Assembly: GCA_018060185.1 (NCBI GenBank) | Contig: JAGOWQ010000003.1 | Location: 20,110 to 84,109 of the forward strand | Source of the DNA: Leptotrichiaceae bacterium | GTDB taxonomy: Bacteria; Fusobacteriota; Fusobacteriia; Fusobacteriales; Leptotrichiaceae | DNA: 64,000 bases | Direction: 5' to 3' | Part shown: piece by piece, positions 50,001-57,910 of the stretch | Position numbering within the stretch: position 1 is the stretch's first letter | Layout of the letters: every line of letters begins with the position of its first letter | Program-made: the position numbers and the translations under genes | Notes under the pieces: generated by a model | What the model was told of the DNA's origin: nothing | The model's database searches: none | What the model saw: only the letters and a program-made list of their open reading frames with translations

Positions 50001-50092
50001 TATAATTACATCTGACCAATAGAAAAAGTGAAAACTTTTTTCTTCATAAACTCCTTTTAATAGTCGGGGATCTTCACCCCGACTATTTTTTT
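50001..50092 (+). ncRNA. Candidate small RNA, copy 1 (with promoter and terminator)
   Basis: A TATAAT at 50001-50006 would start a transcript near 50012. A GAAA-loop hairpin (AAAAAGT/ACTTTTT, about 50022-50042) is followed by a 25-base block at 50036-50060 containing CTTCATAAACTCCTTTTAA, then a nine-pair stem TAGTCGGGG/CCCCGACTA with loop ATCTTCA and a run of seven T. The same 25 bases precede a differently sequenced but equally paired hairpin at 54079-54109. The block is complementary to AAAAGGAGTTTATGAAG, i.e. a ribosome site plus start codon, which is what an antisense regulator of translation would need. The -35 box is poor. Confidence 0.5.
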
Positions 50093-50156
50093 GTCTATGT
50101 GTCGCTATAAATAAGACCTTATTTAATTTTATATAATTAATTAAAATTGAAATATA

Positions 50157-50204
50157 TTTTAAAATAAGACAAAATAATCTAAATAGATACACAATAGATA
50201 CAAC
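50157..50204 (+). repeat. Left copy of a 48-nt imperfect direct repeat (att-like)
   Basis: Matches 53959-54006 at about 38 of 48 positions by eye. The longest exact runs are TTAAAATAAGA and ATAGATACACAA (here 50183-50194). The right copy begins 10 bases after the stop of a tyrosine-recombinase fragment, the usual place for an attachment site, so the pair may mark the ends of an old integrated element. Confidence 0.5.
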
Positions 50205-50258
50205 TTTTTTTAAAAAATTACTTTTTTATATTTTTAGACAAAAATAATTATCTTGAGC

Positions 50259-51327
50259 TCAAATATTTATTTCATTTAATACTTTTCTATCATTTTTATA
50301 CAATTCATACGATTTAAATAAATAATTCTCATATTCCTCTAAATTTCCAGTGTATCTTTTCAACAACGCCATGTAATAATTGTACATAGCTAACTTTTCT
50401 TTTTCGATTGTATTTTTTAAAGCTATTTTAAAGTTTTCTTCTGCTAGATTATAATCTTTAATAATGTAATATGCATAATCTAGGTTATTTGTAGCAATTT
50501 CATAATCATTATTTCCTATTAAGTGCATACATATTCTTAAAATTTTGTCATTTTATTTTATATATTCACTAGAATATACGTATTTTTTCATCTTATCATA
50601 CTTTTTTTGCTTCACATAAATATCAATTAAATCAATATTTAAATCATCTGAGTCAATTTCTTTGTTAGCCTCTAAATAATATTTTTCTGCTAAGTCGTAT
50701 TTTTTTTTGTTCTATATATATCACCTAAAATTTTGTTTGCCGATAAAATTTTATCCTTATTTGATAATACGAATCGTTCCAGCTTTGTAAAATCTTTTTT
50801 ATAAACATAATATATGTAAATCAATCTAGAAATTGCATGCTCATTTCCTAATTTCACTAATTTTTCATATTGTTCTATTGCCTTTTCTAATTGATTTGAA
50901 TCATCGTAGTAACTTGCAACACCAATTCTTATATTAATATCATCAGGATATTCAGCTAATAATTTTGAAATTAATTGCTCTACTTTATCATTTTCATTTA
51001 ATTTTATATAAGATTCAAGTAATTTCTCCGTTGGATGTGTGTATCCACTCTCAATAGATTTTAGTAAATATTTTTTATATTGTTCGTCTTTACCTGGTAT
51101 ATTTAAAAATGATATTTCAGCTAAATAATAATATGCTTCACCTGATTCTGATGATTTTTTTCCGTTATTTTTTCAAATATTTTTTTAACCTCCAAGTATT
51201 TTTTAGAATTATACAATTCTTCTGATTTTTTAAATTCTTTACTTCTGGATACTTCTGATTTTTCTGATAATGTAAATTTTGATATGGTAATAAATAATAA
51301 AAATGACAGTACTATTATTTTTTTCAT
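50259..51327 (-). pseudogene. Broken TPR-repeat exported protein gene
   Basis: One gene of about 355 codons read in three frames. It starts at 51327 with signal peptide MKKIIVLSFLLFITISKFTL and runs to about 51170, where an A-run indel moves it to a second frame (EKSSESGEAYYYLAEI onward). Near 50705 a run of nine A shifts it again (KKYDLAEKYYLEANKE). An in-frame TAA at about 50548 (after SSEYIK) precedes the last part (MHLIGNNDYEIATNNLDYAY to the stop at 50259). Throughout, helical repeats such as YDLAEKYYLEA and YNLAEENFKIALKN are TPR/Sel1-like scaffolds. Two frameshifts and a stop argue against simple sequencing error. Confidence 0.75.
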
Positions 51328-51712
51328 AATGTGTCCTCCTAATTTTTTTAAACAAATAGAATAAAACTAATCTATTATTCTGTATTAAATTTGAACATTT
51401 TAAGTTTCCTCTTTATTTATTATAATAAATAAAGATTATACAATAAATAATGTTTCCAAAAAATTTCTAAACTCCATATATTCTCTTATTTCATATATAC
51501 AAAAAACTCTATATATTGTGCTTTATAAATATTATATTACTATATATAGTTTTAAAATCTTGAAATTAAATACTTTCTATGATAATATTGTTTTGTTGTC
51601 ATTATCATTTAAAAAAATTGAAAAGTCATAATTTTAGTACTAAATCTAAATTAGTTGATGATCCTGTTCTATATTAATCTAATAAAAAACAAAATTATAA
51701 AGGAGTTAATTA
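51328..51712. other. Intergenic stretch, nothing identified
   Basis: AT-rich DNA between the start of the broken TPR gene and a small decayed plus-strand gene. I see no open frame with a ribosome site, no strong hairpin and no repeat. It should hold the promoters of both flanking genes, but none stands out. Confidence 0.5.
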
Positions 51713-51909
51713 ATGACAAACATTAAAAATAAAAACAATGCTATTGAACAATGACTTGATATTAATAATAATCTTAAAGAATCTCTTAGTGGTATGGCTA
51801 GTATTTTAATAATAGAAAAAATATTAATAGACTTCACACGTTTGTTAATTCAGCTATTCATGAATATAATCATACTAGCGAAGAAGAATTCGAGATAATA
51901 ATTGATTAA
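51713..51909 (+). pseudogene. Small decayed gene, unknown family
   Basis: AAGGAG precedes an ATG at 51713. The frame reads MTNIKNKNNAIEQ, then TGA, then LDINNNLKESLSGMASILII. An A-run indel near 51825 moves to a second frame reading NINRLHTFVNSAIHEYNHTS and EEEFEIIID, then TAA. Rejoined it would be a 65-residue acidic helical protein. I do not recognise it. The TGA falls where a tryptophan would be natural, but other genes here use TGA as a stop, so recoding is not proposed. Confidence 0.5.
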
Positions 51910-51958
51910 ATACCAATTATTATTATAAAATCTAAACTACTTTTTATAAGTAAATTTT

Positions 51959-52120
51959 CTATACTAATGTCTTTTCTGAAAACTCTAAATATATAAATAC
52001 TCCTATAATAAAAAATATTTTCAATTTATCGGCAAGTTCATTTTTAGAAATCTCTGCTTCTATTATAGCATTTTCAATATTTTTATATATATTCCCATTA
52101 AAATTTTCTGCTGATATCAT
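51959..52120 (-). pseudogene. Short open frame, possible helix-turn-helix remnant
   Basis: 53 codons from an ATG with no ribosome site: MISAENFNGNIYKNIENAII, then EAEISKNELADKLKIFFIIG and a hydrophobic end. IYKNIENAIIEAEISKNELADKL resembles the first helices of a phage-type HTH_3 repressor, then the similarity stops. Likely a truncated remnant of the decayed region. Confidence 0.35.
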
Positions 52121-52277
52121 CCAATCACTTCAAAGAGAGTGCAACCTATTTTTTATCACAATTCAAGTTAAAAATAAAATTTTGAAGAAAAAACTATATG
52201 TTAAATACATCTAGTCTAAAAATATAATATATTATAAAAAATAAAAAGACCCTTTAAGAGTCTTTCTTAGCATTAAT

Positions 52278-53088
52278 TTATTTCAAATTCACTTCTATTT
52301 CTCTCGTTTCAGAAAAAACATTGTTTTTTATTCTTAGCACTAATCCATTTGATTTTATTATATCATCAAAAAAATATTATTTTCAGAAACTGGATGATAA
52401 TAAGTAAATTATTTTCACTAACTCTTCTAGATACTTCCTTAGTCAAAACTGTAAATTCTACTTTTTCAGTTTTTAATAATTCAGTTATACCTATTTGTTT
52501 AGTTCCTGTGTTTTATTTTTTTGTTTCTCCAAATGCTTCTCCTAACTTTGAAAATCCAAATGTCATAACCTCGTCAAAATCTTTATTTTTAGAATTTTCA
52601 TCATCCATTTCCCAATTATTTCCATTTTTCTTAAAGTGAACATCTATATTTTTTTCTAAATATTTTAAATCTTTAGAATTTAATTTTTCATTAAAAAAAT
52701 CCATTGCTAATTTTTCACCCATTTTTTCCATTTCTTCTGAATTTCTACCTACATTAGTAAATGCTAATTCCTTTACTTTGTCTACAAATTCTGGGAAATA
52801 ATAAGTCAAATCGGGGGCTTTAATATCTAAATTTATTATAGCAACATCTCCATCAACTTTGGTATTTTTGATTTTATAAGCCATTTTTTTATATCCCTCT
52901 ATCACTATTTTCGTCCACTCATCATCGACACTAAATTCTGATTTTGGATTCAATTTTCCCATTTCCTCCACATTCCCGTCTTGTAATGACTTTAATATAA
53001 CTTCAAAATATTTTTGAACTCTTGGTGTTCCACAACCAACTATTAGCATTGATAATAATAATACTATTATAATTTTCTTCATTTTCAT
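52278..53088 (-). pseudogene. Lipoprotein gene interrupted by an in-frame stop
   Basis: The first part (52513-53088, 191 codons) is intact: MKMKKIIIVLLLSMLIVGCG is a lipoprotein signal with lipobox ending VGC. A domain like the DUF4878/DUF5105 lipoproteins follows (QKYFEVILKSLQDGNVEEMG, then IKNTKVDGDVAIINLDIKAP). After the TAA at 52513 the same frame stays open with protein-like sequence (NTGTKQIGITELLKTEKVEF, TVLTKEVSRRVSENN). A one-base slip near 52400 then leads to YYHPVSENNIFFDDIIKSNG and a final EVNLK with TAA at 52278. The parent protein was about 270 residues. The shorter product could still be made and lipidated. Confidence 0.65.
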
Positions 53089-53236
53089 TCACTCCTTGTT
53101 ATTTTGTGAATATATTATATCATAAAAAATACAAATTTAATATTTTTTTAAGAGTTATTTTCAATTATAATAATTTTATTTTTGACTATAATTTAATAAT
53201 TCAATTTTTTTATTTTTCAATAATATTTCTATTTCA

Positions 53237-53509
53237 TTATTTATTTTTTTCAGTATTATTAAAAATAATTATATTTTTTGAATTTCTTTCTTCCAAATCT
53301 TCAAAAGCAAAAACTGTTGAAAGAAATTTATCTTTATTATTTGAATTTATAATTTTTATCAGATTTTCTTTTTTTATTTTAGCTCTATTGAGAATATAAT
53401 CAATATTATATTCCATATTGTTTTTACCAACTAATTTTATATCAGGACTGGGGGAAAATTCATTTTTTTCAAAAAATATTTTACATTTGAAACATATGCT
53501 AAAAACATA
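53237..53509 (-). pseudogene. Orphan open frame, decayed gene of unknown family
   Basis: 90 codons bounded by stops and lacking a convincing start: FSICFKCKIFFEKNEFSPSP, then DIKLVGKNNMEYNIDYILNR and KFLSTVFAFEDLEERNSKN. The composition is that of a real soluble protein. It reads toward the lipoprotein gene and abuts the recombinase fragment on its other side, so a deletion may have removed its front. Confidence 0.4.
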
Positions 53510-53600
53510 TCATCTATTTATAAAATCCCTTGTATAAAAATATTTTAAGAAACTATTAATCAAATTATAAACTACTCTCATTCTATAAAGGTAATTTCTG

Positions 53601-53949
53601 ATGAAAAAAACAAATTCAGGAAAAAATATAATAATTTCTATACATCCAAAAAGACAACATTTTATTTTAAAACGAATAAAAGAAAATAAATTTTTAATCC
53701 TAGGTAGAAAAAGACCTGAAAGAAAAATGCAATATAAATACTATTTAGACGTTATTTTTAACCCTCTAATATATGAAACATACTCCTCATGACTATAGGC
53801 ATACTTTTGCAAGTCTTATAGATAATGCAAATGTAAATGAAACAGTGATTACAAATATGATGGGACATAGTGATTTTTTAACTACTAAAAAACATTATAT
53901 TCATAAAGATTTAAAAGAATTAAAAAAGAGAATTGAAAAAATTAACTAA
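53601..53949 (+). pseudogene. Tyrosine recombinase (phage integrase) fragment
   Basis: The first frame (53601-53792) holds a middle piece, IIISIHPKRQHFILKRIKEN and KMQYKYYLDVIFNPL, matching the region before the catalytic box of integrases. A frame change near 53770 leads to MKHTPHDYRHTFASLIDNAN, MMGHSDFLTTKKHYIHKDL and a stop at 53949. HDYRH supplies the HxxR pair, GHSD the next histidine and HY the nucleophile tyrosine. The N-terminal arm-binding domain and the first catalytic arginine are gone. This is an inactive remnant. Confidence 0.8.
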
Positions 53950-53958
53950 CAATATTCA

Positions 53959-54006
53959 TATTAAAATAAGATATAATATTTGTGATAGATACACAAAAGA
54001 GACAAT
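53959..54006 (+). repeat. Right copy of the 48-nt imperfect direct repeat (att-like)
   Basis: Partner of 50157-50204, in the same orientation. The core ATAGATACACAA is at 53985-53996. It starts ten bases after the recombinase stop codon, consistent with an integrase-adjacent attachment site. Confidence 0.5.
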
Positions 54007-54053
54007 ACATTTTATGAAAGTAATATTTAAAAGACTTTTTAATCAAAATGTAA

Positions 54054-54109
54054 TTTTTTCTTCATAAACTCCTTTTAACAGACGGGATTCTTCACCCGTC
54101 TGTTTTTTT
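54054..54109 (+). ncRNA. Candidate small RNA, copy 2 (3' part with terminator)
   Basis: Bases 54054-54078 are identical to the 25-base block at 50036-50060, followed by CAGACGGG/CCCGTCTG with loop ATTCTTCA and seven T. Compared with copy 1, only the three G-C pairs next to the loop are kept; the outer pairs differ but still pair. The promoter and 5' end of this copy are not clear. Confidence 0.5.
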
Positions 54110-54340
54110 ATTTATTATTAAATCTCCTAAACTAAAAATCCATTTTTATATACATTGTTAAGTTAGTAAAATTATTTAAATTTTTGATTTTATTCTTAAT
54201 CATAAGCTCTTCCCAATTTTATAACAACTATTTCCCTTTATATATTTCAATACTTACAAAGTGAAAATATATTCTGTCTTATTTGTGCCTATTAATATTT
54301 TGTATAGTAAATTTTTTTATATCGATTATAAAAAAATATA
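54110..54340. other. Intergenic stretch, nothing identified
   Basis: AT-rich sequence between the second hairpin and the GNAT promoter. No open frame with a ribosome site and no repeat was seen. Confidence 0.5.
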
Positions 54341-54369
54341 TTGACTTCTTTAAACATAAAAGTTAATAT
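54341..54369 (+). promoter_or_regulatory. Promoter of the GNAT gene
   Basis: TTGACT, 17 bases, TAATAT. The start of transcription would be near 54376, leaving an untranslated leader of about 110 bases that contains a small hairpin (CTACTAC...GTCGTAG, 54418-54438). Confidence 0.65.
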
Positions 54370-54486
54370 ATAAAAAATAGTAAATAAAAATTAAATTTGG
54401 AATTATGAAATAATAACTACTACATATTTAGTCGTAGATGAAAAATTATTTTTCTAAAGAAATTAAAAAAAGGAAATTTTAAAAAA

Positions 54487-55125
54487 ATGGATATAAATAT
54501 TAGAAATGAAGAACCAAAAGATTACAGGAGAGTTGAAGAAGTTGCAAGAGAATCATTTTGGAATTTGTACTTTTATGGATGTCACGAACATTATGTAATT
54601 AATAAAATGAGAAGTCATGTTGATTTTATTAAAGAGCTTACTTTTGTCATAGAAGTTAATGGAAAGGTAGAGGGTGCTATTTTTTATACACATTCTAAAA
54701 TTAAATCAAAAAATGGTATAGAACATAAAACTATTAGTTTCGGCCCTGTTTTTATTTCACCATTGCATCATAGAAAAGGTCTTGGAAGAAAACTTATTAA
54801 ACATTCAATAAAATTAGCTAAGAAAATGGGTTATCTTGCTATTATGACACTTGGATATCCATATCATTATGAGCCTTATGGATTTTTAGGTGGAAAGAAA
54901 TACAACATTTCAATGGAAGATGGCAAATTTTATAAAGGCCTATTAATATTGCCTCTTTATGAAGGAGCATTAGATAATATTTCTGGTTACGCTGTATTTT
55001 CAGATGTTCTGGAATCGAGTGATGAAGAAGTTGATGATTTTGATAAATTATTTTATTATAAAGAAAAGAAGTATAAAGAAAGCCAAGATGATTATAAGAA
55101 AGCTTGTATTATGCTTGATGAATGA
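54487..55125 (+). CDS. GNAT-family N-acetyltransferase
   Basis: 212 residues. The N terminus (INIRNEEPKDYRRVEEVARE) is the classic GNAT beta1-alpha1 start, and the acetyl-CoA loop is HHRKGLGRKLIKHSIKLAKK at about 97-116. LGYPYHYEPYGFLGGKKYNI follows. The C-terminal 45 residues are acidic and lysine-rich, unusual for a short GNAT and probably a tail. The substrate is unknown. It stands alone between decayed genes. Confidence 0.85.
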   Translation: MDINIRNEEPKDYRRVEEVARESFWNLYFYGCHEHYVINKMRSHVDFIKELTFVIEVNGKVEGAIFYTHSKIKSKNGIEHKTISFGPVFISPLHHRKGLGRKLIKHSIKLAKKMGYLAIMTLGYPYHYEPYGFLGGKKYNISMEDGKFYKGLLILPLYEGALDNISGYAVFSDVLESSDEEVDDFDKLFYYKEKKYKESQDDYKKACIMLDE

Positions 55126-55379
55126 AAATAAATATAATATATATACTTATTTAATAAAAAGATATTTTTTAAAATAATATTAATAAATTTCAACAAATAT
55201 GTAATATAAAGTAGTTATATCTCTAATCAAATTATGAATTAATAATTGATAATAGAATAAATTATATATTGCAATAAAATCATATCCCAATATTATTTGA
55301 TTATAAAAATGCTGATATTATTCATGAAAATATTAAAATAAATAATTTAAAATGTTTAAAAACCAATAATGAGAGATAA
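55126..55379. other. Intergenic stretch, nothing identified
   Basis: AT-rich spacer between the GNAT gene and the QorB-like remnant, with no open frame, repeat or strong hairpin. Confidence 0.5.
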
Positions 55380-55863
55380 ATGATGAAGTATAATATATTC
55401 CCAGCAACAAGTGATTTTGGAATAAAAGTTGCAGACCACTTATTAAAAACAATAGATCCTAAAAATTTAATTATGACAACAAGAAGCAGGAAATGGTAAA
55501 GCGACATACTTATCTAAAAGTGAATTAGCGGAAGCAGTTTCTAAAGTCATGATAACAAAAGAATTACAGAATAAGACATATACTCTAACTGATAATAAAA
55601 CATACGATCAATATGAAATAGCAGATATTCTTTCTAAAGTGCGTGGACAAAAACATGAATATAAACCGGTAACATCAGAAGAATATAGTAAAATTTTAGA
55701 AAATGAATATGGTTTGAAAGGCTCAATTAATAAAATTATCATATCACTTTACGAATCAATGTCTAAAGGACAGGATGATATAATTACAAATGATTTTGAA
55801 ATTATTTTACAACGTAAACCAACAACATTAATAGAAACACTAAATAAACTTAATATAAAATAA
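55380..55863 (+). pseudogene. NAD(P)-binding quinone oxidoreductase-like (QorB/NmrA) remnant with internal deletion
   Basis: The 5' piece reads MKYNIFPATSDFGIKVADHL and LKTIDPKNLIMTTR, the Rossmann start of QorB/NmrA-like reductases (where the G-A-T-G loop is normally found). At about 55488 it changes frame and jumps to NGKATYLSKSELAEAVSKVM, then LQNKTYTLTDNKTYDQYEIA, the C-terminal part of the family. About 100 central codons are lost. The final 104 codons remain open from an internal ATG at 55549 but would not make an enzyme. Confidence 0.7.
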
Positions 55864-55885
55864 AAAAGAGGCATAAGCCTCTTTT
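55864..55885. terminator. Bidirectional hairpin terminator
   Basis: AAAAGAGGC, loop ATAA, GCCTCTTTT: perfect nine-pair stem between the convergent QorB remnant and the SAM-hydrolase-family gene. Confidence 0.85.
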
Positions 55886-55925
55886 AGAGTTTTTTAACAT
55901 ATTTTAAAAATATTTTTTATATAAA

Positions 55926-56831
55926 TTACTTATATATTTTTACGTTCCAATCTCCACCATAACCAATTTTATATGTCGAAGCAAAATCTCCAACGTTTAT
56001 AGCAAATGAAAGTGAATCTAAACTATTATAATACATAAGGTTTTTCCCCTCTGGGACATCTCCAAAACTATTTGCAAATACTATCTTATCCTTAAATACT
56101 AATTTTTCTTTATTGTAAATTTCAACCGTGAGTGTATCATCTTTTTTTATCCCCATTTTATCAGCAATTCCTCTATTGATATTTGTCCATATGTTACCGT
56201 ATTGAACATCTAATATTGGTATATTTCCAACAAGAATATTTTTTTCATACTTCGGTTTTTGATAATTTATTGTTTCTACTTTTGATGGAAGTTTTTTACC
56301 AACCTGCTCAAATGTTATATCTCCTGAAGCTAATCTTGCAGCTGTGTATGCATAAACATCTCTTCCATGAAATGTATATGACTTCTCTGAATTTTTCCTT
56401 CTATTTACTGCTTCATCAATTTGTCGTATTTCGTCTATACCAAATTTTTCAGATACAAGAGTTAATGTCCCATTATCTGGAGTAACAAAATAATGACCAC
56501 TTTTAGTTTTCAGTACCACAGAAAGCCTTTCAGTTCCAACTCCAGGATCTACTATTGATACAAATACTGTTCCTGATGGCCAATATTCTGCAGTTTGATA
56601 TAAACGATAAGACGCTTCCCATATACTATATGCTGGAATTTCATGTGTTAAATCATATATTTTAAGTTCTTTATCAACATTAACTGCAACACCTTTCATA
56701 GCAGAAACGGCACCGTCTTTTAGACCAAAGTCTGATTGAAAAACTAATATTTTTGATGCTCCAAGAATATTAATTGAAAAACTCAAAACAAAAATCATAG
56801 ATAGTAAAACTTTTTTTACTTGTTTTTTCAT
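55926..56831 (-). CDS. Exported SAM hydrolase / SAM hydroxide adenosyltransferase family protein
   Basis: The family (PF01887, DUF62) hydrolyses S-adenosylmethionine to adenosine and methionine; relatives are chlorinases and fluorinases. The 301-residue protein has VFQSDFGLKDGAVSAMKGVA, the aspartate in SIVDPGVGTERLS, TPDNGTLTLV and TFHGRDVYAYTAARLASG, plus a C-terminal beta barrel domain. Unusually it starts KKVLLSMIFVLSFSINILGA, a Sec signal peptide, placing it outside the cytoplasm where SAM is not expected. Alternative substrates are possible. Confidence 0.88.
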   Translation of the reverse strand: MKKQVKKVLLSMIFVLSFSINILGASKILVFQSDFGLKDGAVSAMKGVAVNVDKELKIYDLTHEIPAYSIWEASYRLYQTAEYWPSGTVFVSIVDPGVGTERLSVVLKTKSGHYFVTPDNGTLTLVSEKFGIDEIRQIDEAVNRRKNSEKSYTFHGRDVYAYTAARLASGDITFEQVGKKLPSKVETINYQKPKYEKNILVGNIPILDVQYGNIWTNINRGIADKMGIKKDDTLTVEIYNKEKLVFKDKIVFANSFGDVPEGKNLMYYNSLDSLSFAINVGDFASTYKIGYGGDWNVKIYK

Positions 56832-56952
56832 ATATTTACCTCCTAAAATATTATCTTACTAGTGAAATTTTAACTTTTATTTGTTGGAAAGTCAATATAT
56901 AAATATTTATAAAATTATTACCAAATCAAATATACTATTTCTATCCCTTCGT

Positions 56953-56981
56953 TTGAAAGTTTATTTATTTTATGTTATTAT
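56953..56981 (+). promoter_or_regulatory. Promoter of the racemase-family gene
   Basis: TTGAAA, 17 bases, TATTAT, 32 bp before the start codon. Confidence 0.7.
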
Positions 56982-57012
56982 ATTTACTAAATAATAACAG
57001 GAGGAATTATAA

Positions 57013-57714
57013 ATGAAAACCATTGGGCTTTTAGGTGGAATGAGTTATGAATCTACGCTAGAATATTATAGAATGATAAATAAAAAAATAAATAATAAAC
57101 TTGGAAAATTACACTCTGGAAAAATATTACTCTACTCTTTTGATTTTAAAGAAATTGAATCATTACAAAGTAATAATAATTGGAATGAACTAGGTATTAT
57201 ATTAGGTGAAAAATCAAAACAATTATCTGATTTTGGTGCTGACTATATTGCTATTTGCACTAATACAATGCATAAACTTGTTGATCAAATAAGTATATTT
57301 ACAGATACTCCTATACTTCACATATCAGATGCTGTAGGTCAAAGTATAAATAATTCAAAATTAAAAAATATATTACTTTTAGGCACTAAATTCACTATGA
57401 AGCAAGATTTTTATAAAAAAATATTAATTGAAAAATATAATTTGAACATTACTATCCCTAATGAAGAAGAAATGAATAATATACACAGCATAATCTATAA
57501 TGAATTATGCTTGGGTATTGTTAGTTCAGACTCTAAAAAAAAGTTTATAGATATAATAAACTCATATAACATCGAAGGAGTTATCCTTGGATGCACTGAA
57601 ATTCAAATGTTGATTTCACAAAAAGATTTTTCTAATTCTTTAAATAATATAAAAATATTTGATTCTACTGAAATTCATTGTGATTACATCGTAAGTAAAA
57701 TGCTAGAATATTAA
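57013..57714 (+). CDS. Aspartate/glutamate racemase family protein
   Basis: 233 residues starting MKTIGLLGGMSYESTLEYYR. The two catalytic cysteines are in AICTNTMHKLVDQI (about residue 83) and VILGCTEIQMLI (about 195). The pattern is the YgeA-type broad-specificity amino acid racemase of the Asp/Glu superfamily, distinct from the murI gene at 47940-48725. GGAGG precedes the start. Confidence 0.9.
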   Translation: MKTIGLLGGMSYESTLEYYRMINKKINNKLGKLHSGKILLYSFDFKEIESLQSNNNWNELGIILGEKSKQLSDFGADYIAICTNTMHKLVDQISIFTDTPILHISDAVGQSINNSKLKNILLLGTKFTMKQDFYKKILIEKYNLNITIPNEEEMNNIHSIIYNELCLGIVSSDSKKKFIDIINSYNIEGVILGCTEIQMLISQKDFSNSLNNIKIFDSTEIHCDYIVSKMLEY

Positions 57715-57757
57715 AATTAATTATCAAAAATTATACAAAAAATAGACTATAAAAGCT

Positions 57758-57794
57758 GTATTTGAGATTTTTTATATTTTTTAATCTCAAATAC
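57758..57794. terminator. Hairpin terminator between convergent genes
   Basis: GTATTTGAGATT pairs with AATCTCAAATAC across a T-rich loop; serves the racemase gene (+) and the flavodoxin gene (-). Confidence 0.75.
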
Positions 57795-57910
57795 TTCTAG
57801 TTCATATTAATTAAGTTTATCTGTATTACTTATTTACACCTCATTGAATAATTATAGTCGATACAAATTTCTACAAAAGATTTTATAATCTTTAAATTTT
57901 GTTATTTATA

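Noticed and set aside
49986..50192. Minus-strand open frame of 68 codons
   Set aside because: It runs straight through the hairpin and the conserved 25-base block, has no ribosome site, and its sequence has no protein-like pattern. It is a by-product of the candidate RNA.
51713..51909. Reassigned TGA (Trp) code
   Set aside because: Many intact genes here end in ordinary stops and the gene carrying the TGA also has a frameshift, so decay explains it better.
53106..53399. Plus-strand open frame of 97 codons rich in F, I and L
   Set aside because: The complement reads as a more protein-like decayed gene (53237-53509); the plus frame is the AT-rich shadow.
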